DNA from: GWB1-37-8 sp964603935
GTDB taxonomy: Bacteria; Patescibacteriota; Microgenomatia; Levybacterales; UBA12049
Reading direction: 5' to 3'
Assembly (NCBI GenBank): GCA_964603935.1
Contig: CAZRWL010000013.1
Coordinates: forward strand, 1-28,210
DNA length: 28,210 bases
Part shown: piece after piece, positions 1-6,263 of the stretch
How positions within the stretch are numbered: the first letter of the stretch is position 1
How the letters are laid out: every line of letters starts with the position of its first letter
Translations under genes and position numbers: made by a program
The notes under the pieces: model-generated
Databases searched by the model: none
What the model was told of the DNA's origin: nothing
The model's input: only the letters and a program-made list of their open reading frames with translations

Positions 1-1039
1 CCCTATATTTTTCTTGTCCTGGCAACCACGCTTCTATATCATATTTCCTTGCAATTGGAAAACCCAAATCCCCTGTACACATTTTAACTACCTGATATGG
101 AATTTCCAAAAGTTGAAATAATTTTTCTTCTATTGACAATAAGAATTCATGTTCTTTATCGTCATTTTCCCCTGTTGTAAATGAAACCATTTCCACTTTA
201 TCAAATTGATGGACTCTTAAAATTCCTCTGGTGTCTTTTCCATAAGTACCCGCTTCCCTTCTAAATGCAGATGAAAAACCAACATATCTCTTAGGCATTT
301 CTTTAATATTTAGAACTTCATCCTTATGAATCGGCACTATCGAATGCTCTGCTGTTCCCACTAAATACATTTCTTTTTTTTCATCAGCATCCAAAACAGA
401 ATAATAGTCGGTAGCCCCTTTTCCTTCCCAATATCCCAAGCCCTGTGTGATTTCTTTATTGATTAAAACAGGCGGAATAATTGGAATAAATCCCTCTTTT
501 GTCAAAACTTCTAATGCAAGCTGTACTAATGCAAATTCCAAAAGTGCTCCTGCATTTTTAAGATATCCAAAACGACTTCCTGAAATTTTCGAAGCGCTTT
601 TAACATCAATAATGTCTAATTTTTCTCCAATATCCAAATGGTCAAGTGGTTTGAAGTCAAATTTTGTGGGTTCTTTATATTTCCTTATTATTTCATTTCC
701 CGATTCATCTCTGCCAACCTTAACATCTTCTTTTGCAGTATTTGGAATTTTATAAAGTTCTAATTTTAATTCATTCCAAACAGCATTTAATGCATGTTCT
801 TCTTTTTCCAATTTTTCTTTTAGATTTTTCCCTTTTTCAATCTGCTCCGGGGTTGGTTTTCCCTTCATGGATACTGTGAGAATATTTCTTTCCTCCCGGA
901 GTTTTTGAACGACAATTGACAATTCCCTGTATTTTTTATCAATTTCCAAAATATGCGCAATGTTAATATCAACATTTTTATCCTTCGCAGCTTTTTGGAC
1001 AAGTTTCGGATTTTCCCTAATAAAATTTATATCTAACAT
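1..1039 (-). CDS. serS: Seryl-tRNA synthetase, 3' end cut by window edge
   Basis: Charges tRNA-Ser with serine in the cytoplasm. The reading frame begins with ATG at 1039 (protein start MLDINFIRENP) and stays open to base 1, so about 346 residues are visible and the C-terminal part lies outside. The N-terminal 100 or so residues form the long antiparallel coiled-coil arm typical of SerRS, rich in K, E and L. The class II core follows with the TxE serine-binding loop (VGTAEHSIVPIH) and motif 2 (FRREAGTYGKDTRG then RVHQFDKVE). Motif 3 would lie beyond the edge. No strong ribosome binding site precedes the ATG. The 102 bases between it and rdgB are almost entirely palindromic repeat elements. 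It is probably read through from rdgB. Confidence 0.96.
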   Translation of the reverse strand, partial: MLDINFIRENPKLVQKAAKDKNVDINIAHILEIDKKYRELSIVVQKLREERNILTVSMKGKPTPEQIEKGKNLKEKLEKEEHALNAVWNELKLELYKIPNTAKEDVKVGRDESGNEIIRKYKEPTKFDFKPLDHLDIGEKLDIIDVKSASKISGSRFGYLKNAGALLEFALVQLALEVLTKEGFIPIIPPVLINKEITQGLGYWEGKGATDYYSVLDADEKKEMYLVGTAEHSIVPIHKDEVLNIKEMPKRYVGFSSAFRREAGTYGKDTRGILRVHQFDKVEMVSFTTGENDDKEHEFLLSIEEKLFQLLEIPYQVVKMCTGDLGFPIARKYDIEAWLPGQEKYR

Positions 1040-1051
1040 AATTTTCTTCTT

Positions 1052-1117
1052 GTCATGCTGAATTCCTGCCCGCCAATGCTCTGCATAGGCAAGTGCAGGC
1101 GGGTATTTCAGCATCTC
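1052..1117. repeat. Nested palindromic element between rdgB and serS
   Basis: Outer arms ATGCTGAA (1055-1062) and TTCAGCAT (1107-1114) are perfect inverted repeats. Inside the loop lies a second GC-rich pair, CCCGCC (1069-1074) and GGCGGG (1098-1103). The outer arms resemble the short 8-base-arm elements at 1133 and 25441. The inner one resembles the GC-rich element at 16136, as if one palindrome inserted into another. On the plus strand a T-run follows it, but no plus-strand gene would use it as a terminator. Confidence 0.8.
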
Positions 1118-1132
1118 ATTTTTTTATTTTAG

Positions 1133-1156
1133 ATCCTGAAACTAGTTCAGGATGAC
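1133..1156. repeat. Short palindromic element (8-5-8) at rdgB 3' end
   Basis: Arms ATCCTGAA (1133-1140) and TTCAGGAT (1146-1153) flank a five-base loop, followed by GAC. The same 8-5-8 layout with GAC on one side occurs at 25438-25461 inside recX. The stop codon of rdgB (TAG, complement of 1142-1144) lies inside the loop, so the element supplies the last residues and the stop of that gene. Confidence 0.8.
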
Positions 1157-1774
1157 ACGATTAACAATACGTTTTAATTTCCGTATTGCCTTATATCTAT
1201 GATTATATTCTTTTTGTTCCTCATTGGTCAATTGATCTTCGTGATAATATTTTTTAAGTTTTGGGAGATAAAAAAACGAGCGATAAGGATAACCCTTCAG
1301 TAATTTAAGATAAGGTTTCCTTGAAATAATTCCCTCAACTTCTCCCGTAACGCTCCAAACTTTTCCACTTGGCAGAGCCAAAGATATTACCGTTTTGAAA
1401 AATGCTTTCCTATTATTATCAGGCAATTCTTGAGCAATTTTCGTCATGTGTCTAATAATGTCTTTTTCTGTTGAATCTTTTCCTAACCATCTATTGCTTT
1501 TTAAACCCGGCGCCCCGTTAAGAGCCGAAATCTCTATTCCTCCGTCATCCGAAATCGCAGGAAGATTGCTTTTCTTTGCATAAAACAATGCTTTCATTTG
1601 CGAATTCTCTTCGTAACTTTTCCCTGCTTCTTCAACATCATCTATAATTCCAATATCCGATAAAGAAACAAGTTCTAATGGCAAACCTTGCCTGTCGGCA
1701 GGCAGGTCGGAGAGAAAATCCGAAATCTCTTTTAATTTCCCCGGATTTGTCGTCGCAATCAGAAGCTTCTGCAT
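1142..1774 (-). CDS. rdgB: RdgB/HAM1 family non-canonical purine NTP pyrophosphatase
   Basis: Hydrolyses ITP, dITP and XTP to the monophosphates and so keeps deaminated purines out of DNA and RNA. The 210-residue protein has the family's N-terminal nucleotide-binding motif (TTNPGK, residues 8-13), the SYEENSQMKA helix, and the metal/catalytic loop SDDGGIEISALNGAPG at about 75-90. Most relatives have DDSG there; here it is DDGG. Residues 22-34 contain an extra segment (PADRQG) encoded by a palindrome at 1690-1703, and the last residues come from the element at 1133-1156. Its ATG lies 11 bases after the hicA stop, so it is probably cotranscribed behind hicBA and ahead of serS. Confidence 0.92.
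   Translation of the reverse strand: MQKLLIATTNPGKLKEISDFLSDLPADRQGLPLELVSLSDIGIIDDVEEAGKSYEENSQMKALFYAKKSNLPAISDDGGIEISALNGAPGLKSNRWLGKDSTEKDIIRHMTKIAQELPDNNRKAFFKTVISLALPSGKVWSVTGEVEGIISRKPYLKLLKGYPYRSFFYLPKLKKYYHEDQLTNEEQKEYNHRYKAIRKLKRIVNRVILN
1690..1703. repeat. GC-rich palindrome inside rdgB
   Basis: Arms GCCTG (1690-1694) and CAGGC (1699-1703) with loop TCGG, followed by a further partial copy of the arm. It encodes extra residues (around PADRQG) that relatives of RdgB do not have at this place, as far as I know the family, so it looks like an in-frame insertion. Confidence 0.6.
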
Positions 1775-1785
1775 TTTTACATCCG

Positions 1786-2022
1786 CTATTTTTTCAAAAG
1801 TTTAATAAAATCATCAACAGAAAGATTTATAGGTTTTAGGATGCCATTTCGTAAAGTTCCTTTTTTAAGAATTCTTTGCAGGGGAACTATAAGAGTTTGT
1901 TTTTGATCGCTAGATATACGGGCTAGTTTTACATGACTTCCTCCTTGATGAACAATAGTAAATCCAATCTTTTGCAATGCTTTTATCGTTTCTTTTCCGG
2001 AGGCCTGCGGTAATTTAGGCAT
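1786..2022 (-). CDS. hicA: HicA-family mRNA interferase toxin
   Basis: Small toxin that cleaves mRNA when its antitoxin is degraded. The 78-residue protein has the double-stranded-RNA-binding-like HicA fold signature: an N-terminal helix (GKETIKALQKIGF), then HQGGSHVKL with the catalytic histidine in GSHVKL (near residue 30), and a C-terminal strand/helix ending in FIKLLKK. The start overlaps the end of the upstream hicB by 8 bases, so translation is coupled. The order is antitoxin first, toxin second. It is followed after 11 bases by rdgB. Confidence 0.92.
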   Translation of the reverse strand: MPKLPQASGKETIKALQKIGFTIVHQGGSHVKLARISSDQKQTLIVPLQRILKKGTLRNGILKPINLSVDDFIKLLKK

Positions 2023-2254
2023 TAATATTTAATCTGACTGGTACCATAAATTGATTGCGAATATCAAGACCTTGCCCTACTTCTTCTGTCTGATCTTCCA
2101 AATATAATTCTGTTGCTTCTTTAATGTTATCCAATGCCTCCTCAAAAGTTTCTCCTTGAGATACGCACCCAGGAAGAGAAGGAATCCAAACTGAATACCC
2201 TCCTTCATCTTCTTTTTGAAATATTGCATTGTATTCCAAAACTTTTCGTTTCAT
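2015..2254 (-). CDS. hicB: HicB-family antitoxin
   Basis: Antitoxin that binds and blocks HicA. The 79 residues match the degenerate RNase H-like HicB domain: YNAIFQKEDEGGYSVWIPSLPGCVSQGETFEEALDNIKEATELYLED. No separate DNA-binding domain follows, so autoregulation, if any, would rest on the core dimer or the complex with HicA. It is the first gene of a probable hicB-hicA-rdgB-serS unit and has its own promoter just before the ATG, giving an almost leaderless mRNA. Confidence 0.93.
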   Translation of the reverse strand: MKRKVLEYNAIFQKEDEGGYSVWIPSLPGCVSQGETFEEALDNIKEATELYLEDQTEEVGQGLDIRNQFMVPVRLNINA

Positions 2255-2262
2255 ATAGCCTT

Positions 2263-2268
2263 ATTATA
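2263..2268 (-). promoter_or_regulatory. Extended -10 promoter of hicB
   Basis: On the minus strand TGG precedes a perfect TATAAT. Only 8 bases separate it from the ATG at 2254, so transcription should begin about 2-3 bases before the start codon. No good -35 box is visible. Confidence 0.7.
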
Positions 2269-2305
2269 CCACTACGTTACAACAAAAATCTTTTTCATAT
2301 CGAAA

Positions 2306-3751
2306 TTATTTTCCTTCCCTAAGGGTTGGGAAAAGGACGATTTCTTTTATTGCCCATTTGTTAGTGAAAAACATTACTAGTCTATCAATGCCGATTCCGA
2401 TTCCTCCAAGCGGAGGCATTCCGTACTCCATTGCCGTTAAAAAATCCTCATCTATTTGCTGCGCTTCTTCTTTGTCGCGTCTTGCAACTTCTAAGTCTTT
2501 TGTAAATCTTTGTCTTTGGATTTGCGGATCGGTTAGTTCCGACCACCCATCGCAGATTTCTTTTCCTCCGATATACCCCTCGAATCTTTCAACCCACCCC
2601 GGCTTACTTCTGTGTGATTTCGATAATGGACTGACATCTTCAGGGTAATCAATAATCCAAATCGGATCTATTAATAATTTTGTAACTTTATGTTCGAAAA
2701 TTGCAAAAATAAGCTGTCCTTTTGTTTCTTTCCCCAATAACTGCATTCCCGGACAATTCTTTTGCGCATACGCCATCAAATTTTCTGCAGTTTCTTTTTC
2801 AACATCCAAATTCAATTTTTCTTTCATAATAACTGACATTTCTATTCTTGGCCATTTGCGGCCAATATCTATTTTTTTATCATCCACCCCAAGAGTTGTG
2901 TGTCCGTACAATTTCTCTGCTAAGTGCTTAAATAATCCTTCCGCAACATCCATAACTCTTTGGTAATCTGCGTATGCTTCATACCATTCAATCATTGTAA
3001 ATTCCGGAAAATGCGTATGATCTATTCCCTCATTACGGAAATCTTTGCAAATTTCATAAACTTTTTCATATCCGCCGATCACCAGACGCTTCAAATATAG
3101 TTCGTCTGCAATTCTTAAGTACATATCTGTATTCAGCGCATTTACATGAGTTTTGAAAGGCTTTGCATTTGCCCCGCCATACAAAGGCTGTAGGGTTGGA
3201 GTCTCCACTTCCCAAAAATTTAATTTATCAAGATATTCCCTGACTCCGCTAATTAATTTCGTTCTATTGTTAAAATGCGTTCGCACTTGCGGATTGATTA
3301 GGAGATCCAGATAACGCTGGCGATATCTAACTTCCGTATCTTTGATGCCAAAAAATTCGCTGGGAATTGAACTCAGGGATTTGGTTAACAATGTGTAAGA
3401 TGCAGGCGCAATTGAAATTTCTCCGGCTGTGGTTTTGATAACTTCCCCTTCAACTCCGATATAATCTCCAATGTCTAAAAGTTTGAGATTTTTATAGCTT
3501 TCACCTAATAGTTTTTTCTGGAAAAACAGCTGAATTTTCCCGCTTTCATCTTTTAAATCTGCAAAAGCAATATTTCCATGTTCTCTATAAGAGAAAATTT
3601 TTCCCGCAGTTTTAACAGTTTTACCTAAACTTTTTAGAGCATCTCCAATTGTTTGTTTTTTGTCAAAAGAGGCCGGATACGGATTTATCCCTAATTCTTT
3701 TAACTTATTTAGCTTCTCCAAACGAACTTTCCTAAAATCTACATCCGCCAT
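2306..3751 (-). CDS. lysS: Lysyl-tRNA synthetase, class II
   Basis: Charges tRNA-Lys in the cytoplasm. The 481-residue protein has the N-terminal OB-fold anticodon-binding domain (about residues 55-140, containing GKIFSYREHGNIAFADL), the linker RYRQRYLDLL, class II motif 1 (YLDKLNFWEVETPTL), motif 2 (EICKDFRNEGIDHTHFPEFTMIEWY) and motif 3 (GIGIGIDRLVM) close to the C-terminus. The length fits a bacterial LysRS slightly shortened at the N-terminus. Its promoter overlaps the end of the upstream peptidase gene, so it can be transcribed by itself. Confidence 0.97.
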   Translation of the reverse strand: MADVDFRKVRLEKLNKLKELGINPYPASFDKKQTIGDALKSLGKTVKTAGKIFSYREHGNIAFADLKDESGKIQLFFQKKLLGESYKNLKLLDIGDYIGVEGEVIKTTAGEISIAPASYTLLTKSLSSIPSEFFGIKDTEVRYRQRYLDLLINPQVRTHFNNRTKLISGVREYLDKLNFWEVETPTLQPLYGGANAKPFKTHVNALNTDMYLRIADELYLKRLVIGGYEKVYEICKDFRNEGIDHTHFPEFTMIEWYEAYADYQRVMDVAEGLFKHLAEKLYGHTTLGVDDKKIDIGRKWPRIEMSVIMKEKLNLDVEKETAENLMAYAQKNCPGMQLLGKETKGQLIFAIFEHKVTKLLIDPIWIIDYPEDVSPLSKSHRSKPGWVERFEGYIGGKEICDGWSELTDPQIQRQRFTKDLEVARRDKEEAQQIDEDFLTAMEYGMPPLGGIGIGIDRLVMFFTNKWAIKEIVLFPTLREGK

Positions 3752-3761
3752 ATTAGCTTTT

Positions 3762-3791
3762 ACTATACCATCAAATACGAGCTTAATGCAA
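3762..3791 (-). promoter_or_regulatory. Promoter of lysS
   Basis: Minus-strand TTGCAT (3786-3791), an 18-base spacer ending in TGG, then TATAGT (3762-3767). Ten bases separate the -10 box from the ATG at 3751, so the leader would be about 3-4 bases. The -35 lies in the last codons of the M20 peptidase gene. Confidence 0.65.
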
Positions 3792-4859
3792 AGACTTAAT
3801 GAGGAATGAGATAAGTTTTGCCAACAAATTTAAGCTTTCGATTGAAATAGATTCTTTAACAGTATGAGGATCTATTACTCCATCTCCAAGGTTAAGAGTC
3901 TTTATTCCATTTGAATTAAATATATTTGCATCCGAACATGCCCACTTTCTTATCAATGTCGGCGTAAGATTCAATTTTTCTGTAGTTCTTTTTGTTTCTT
4001 GGATAAATTCATCTTTTTCATCGTATTCGTACCCGGGGTTATCCTGAAAAACTTCTGCTTCTATCGTTCCCCCGTATTGCATTGCAATTTCTTTAAACTT
4101 ATTTACTATCGAATTTGTGTGCTCCTGAACATCTTTTCCGACAAAGCTCCGAACTTCTCCCTTAACTATTGTCTCCCCGGGAATAGTATTAATTCCATTT
4201 CCACTACTTGCTATTCCTATATTCGCAATTGTCTTGTCATTTATTTTTCCAAGTTTTATTTCATTTAATGAAGTACCTAATATTTGCAAGGTATTTATAC
4301 CTTCATCCGGAGTAGATGCATGAGTCGATTTTCCAATTATTTTAATATGAAATCTATTATAAAAAGGCGAAGCAGTTATAATAGATCCAAGAGAAGAAAG
4401 GCTGTCGAAGGTATATCCCTTTTTAGCATTAACTTTTGAATAATCTAATTTTGTTGAACCAAATTCACCGCTTTCTTCTGCCAATGTAAAAACTACATCC
4501 AGGGGTTTTGTCTGTGCTCTATCTTCAAGGACCGACCTTAATACTTCCAATATTGCTGCAACTGCAGCTTTGTTATCTGCTCCCAGAATAGTATCTCCGT
4601 TACTTTTAATAACTCCGTCTGTAATTTGAGGATTAATATTTTTTCCCGGCTCAACAGTATCTAAATGTGCCCCCAGCAAAAGAGGCTCTCCAACTCCGTC
4701 AACTTTAACAATTAAGTTTCCCCGAACATCCTGAATGGGATTTAAGCCAAGTTTTTGAACAAGCTTAATAACATAATCTCTTACTTTTTCCTCCTGACCG
4801 GTGGGACTATCAATTCTAACGAGGTCTAAAAAAGTTCGCACCAATCTATCTTCCTGCAT
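3783..4859 (-). CDS. M20-family metallopeptidase (peptidase T-like)
   Basis: Predicted cytoplasmic zinc aminopeptidase acting on small peptides. The 358-residue protein shows the M20 metal ligands in order: GAHLDT (H65, D67), GADNKAA (bridging D95), AEESGEFG (catalytic E128 and ligand E129), and a late DPHTVKE histidine. The lid/dimerisation domain lies at about 175-285 and includes GKSTHASTPDEG. It is closest to the PepT-like (YqjE) branch of the family. The exact substrate cannot be read from sequence. It sits 58 bases after the acetyltransferase gene. A possible -10 (TGG then TAAGAT, 4866-4871) ends six bases before the ATG but has no -35. Confidence 0.9.
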   Translation of the reverse strand: MQEDRLVRTFLDLVRIDSPTGQEEKVRDYVIKLVQKLGLNPIQDVRGNLIVKVDGVGEPLLLGAHLDTVEPGKNINPQITDGVIKSNGDTILGADNKAAVAAILEVLRSVLEDRAQTKPLDVVFTLAEESGEFGSTKLDYSKVNAKKGYTFDSLSSLGSIITASPFYNRFHIKIIGKSTHASTPDEGINTLQILGTSLNEIKLGKINDKTIANIGIASSGNGINTIPGETIVKGEVRSFVGKDVQEHTNSIVNKFKEIAMQYGGTIEAEVFQDNPGYEYDEKDEFIQETKRTTEKLNLTPTLIRKWACSDANIFNSNGIKTLNLGDGVIDPHTVKESISIESLNLLAKLISFLIKSLH

Positions 4860-4871
4860 GATTATATCTTA

Positions 4872-4904
4872 CCATGCTTAGCGCCATTTTTACCATTAGC
4901 ATGG
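4872..4904. repeat. Inverted repeat upstream of the M20 peptidase
   Basis: Arms CCATGCT (4872-4878) and AGCATGG (4898-4904), perfect over 7 bases with a 19-base middle. It lies between the acetyltransferase stop and the peptidase start and touches the weak -10 candidate. It could be an operator or an RNA hairpin; the sequence does not decide. Confidence 0.4.
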
Positions 4905-4917
4905 GCGTCAAACACCG

Positions 4918-5514
4918 TTACTCCTGCATTTGCATTTTCCTTACGGCATTTGTTAAATCAATAGGGGTATCGCAACAATGAGGATTTCCGTCTGTTTTTG
5001 CACCTGATTGTCTGCGCGGACATTTTTCACATGCCACCCATACATCTTTGTGGAGTTCTGAAGGATCCATTTTTTCGCCTCCTACTTTCCTAAACAAGGG
5101 AATGCTATCTTCATTTGCTAGGGCAAAAAACCTGTTGTCGGGATCGGGATATAGTCTATTCAAGTGAGTTAATAGTGCCGTAACAACTCCTCTTCCAAAA
5201 CCTTTTTCCTGACTGTCCGGATTCGTACACAAAGCTCCTATTTCCACCCTTCTATCCGGATATATAAACGTCGCCGCTACATGACTCAATGGATTACCGT
5301 TATCATCTACTGTAACTATTGAATGGCTTTTGCCAAAAAGGTCAAGGATTTCTTCAGGTGTTTTTGGCAGCATTTTTTTATCTTCAGCAGCTTTTATTGT
5401 CCAACCCGATATGGCTCTTGCCAAATCTATACGACTCGCGTCAGGCACAATTACCGAACATGGCCTGGGCAACCTTTCTGCCAGAGCTATTTGCGGACTT
5501 AATTCAATACTCAT
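4918..5514 (-). CDS. GNAT-family N-acetyltransferase with C-terminal cysteine motif
   Basis: Predicted acetyl-CoA-dependent acetyltransferase of unknown substrate. The central GNAT fold is visible: strand IVTVDDNG, VEIGALCTNPDSQEKGFGRGVVTALL (motif A, with the QEKGFG pyrophosphate loop, about residues 92-115), and DSIPLFRKVGGEK (motif B). The last 45 residues add a segment with CEKCP and then CC before DTPIDLT, which could bind a metal; that part is inference. A strong near-consensus promoter lies just upstream, divergent from the gene at 5604. Confidence 0.85.
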   Translation of the reverse strand: MSIELSPQIALAERLPRPCSVIVPDASRIDLARAISGWTIKAAEDKKMLPKTPEEILDLFGKSHSIVTVDDNGNPLSHVAATFIYPDRRVEIGALCTNPDSQEKGFGRGVVTALLTHLNRLYPDPDNRFFALANEDSIPLFRKVGGEKMDPSELHKDVWVACEKCPRRQSGAKTDGNPHCCDTPIDLTNAVRKMQMQE

Positions 5515-5523
5515 ATATCGCCT

Positions 5524-5552
5524 ATATTACCAAAAACTATATCTTTTGTCAA
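5524..5552 (-). promoter_or_regulatory. Promoter of the GNAT gene
   Basis: Minus-strand TTGACA (5547-5552), a 17-base spacer ending in TGG, then TAATAT (5524-5529). Nine bases lie between the -10 box and the ATG at 5514, so the leader is only about 2-3 bases. Confidence 0.85.
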
Positions 5553-5564
5553 ATTTATATAAAT
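5553..5564. promoter_or_regulatory. Palindrome between two divergent -35 boxes
   Basis: ATTTATATAAAT is a perfect 12-base palindrome filling the space between the -35 boxes of the divergent promoters (5547-5552 and 5567-5572). With the flanking TTGTCAA and TTGACAA the region is nearly symmetric over 30 bases. It may be a binding site for a dimeric regulator, possibly the product of the gene at 5604, or it may be chance in AT-rich DNA. Confidence 0.4.
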
Positions 5565-5566
5565 CC

Positions 5567-5595
5567 TTGACAAATCGTATATAATATGTTATAAT
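5567..5595 (+). promoter_or_regulatory. Perfect consensus promoter of the ACT-like gene
   Basis: TTGACA (5567-5572), 17 bases, TATAAT (5590-5595): an exact sigma70 consensus at the optimal spacing. The ATG at 5604 starts 8 bases after the -10 box, where transcription itself should start, so the mRNA is predicted to be leaderless. Confidence 0.9.
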
Positions 5596-5603
5596 CTTAA
5601 CAT

Positions 5604-6263
5604 ATGCTAACAGTGCCTGAGGCTACAGAAAAGATTATTGATCGTTCCAGATATCTTTCGGAAGCAATATCCAAAGGAATTATTAATGTATCTTCTTTGG
5701 CCAGATACATAAAACCAGAACTTGAGCAAATCCTTGAAAAAAAAGTCAGCTACCCTGCCGTAGTTATGGCTCTAAATAGGCTATCCGCCCAAATCAAACC
5801 TAAATATGTCTCAAATAGCATATTCAAAGCTCCTCCGGATATGATTATGAGGTCAAATCTTATTGAAATATGTGTTTCTAGTTCAGGCAATCTTATCGAA
5901 AGATACCAAACATTATTGAAACTTTCACAGACTAACGAGAAACACTTCTTTACCGCAACTCAGGGAGTTTTTGATACAACCATTATTGCAAGTAAAGACT
6001 TGGGAAATACCATTAAGAACATTCTAAAAAATGAGTCAATTGTGGCTGAATTTACCAATTTGTCCTCTATTACAATTAGGCTTCCAAAAGAAGCAATTTC
6101 AACGCCTGGAATTTTTTATTTCTTCTTAAAATCCCTTGCGTGGGAAGGAGTAAATATTATAGAAATTGTTTCTTCCTATCTTGAATTTACTCTGATTTTG
6201 CCTGAAAAAGAAACTAACAGGGCTTTTTCAATTCTTCAATCTTTATTTGTTAATCCGGTTTAA
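5604..6263 (+). CDS. Putative ACT-domain regulatory protein with N-terminal helical domain
   Basis: I do not recognise a named family with certainty. Residues 1-62 are helical and look like a winged-helix segment (SEAISKGIINVSSLARYIKPELEQIL, then VSYPAVVMALNRL). The rest reads as two ACT-like halves, about 85-145 and 150-215; the second has the typical pattern FFLKSLAWEGVNIIEIVSSYLEFTLILPEKETNRAFSIL. ACT domains bind small ligands, often amino acids, so a ligand-sensing transcription regulator is a reasonable guess. The gene starts on a perfect consensus promoter without a leader. Its stop overlaps the stop of the convergent acetyl-CoA synthetase gene by 4 bases. Confidence 0.7.
   Translation: MLTVPEATEKIIDRSRYLSEAISKGIINVSSLARYIKPELEQILEKKVSYPAVVMALNRLSAQIKPKYVSNSIFKAPPDMIMRSNLIEICVSSSGNLIERYQTLLKLSQTNEKHFFTATQGVFDTTIIASKDLGNTIKNILKNESIVAEFTNLSSITIRLPKEAISTPGIFYFFLKSLAWEGVNIIEIVSSYLEFTLILPEKETNRAFSILQSLFVNPV

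Noticed and set aside
447..755. Plus-strand open frame over serS
   Set aside because: Antisense shadow of a well-conserved synthetase gene; no family features.
1052..1140. Hairpin plus T-run as a plus-strand terminator
   Set aside because: No plus-strand gene lies upstream, and the hairpin belongs to the dispersed palindrome families.
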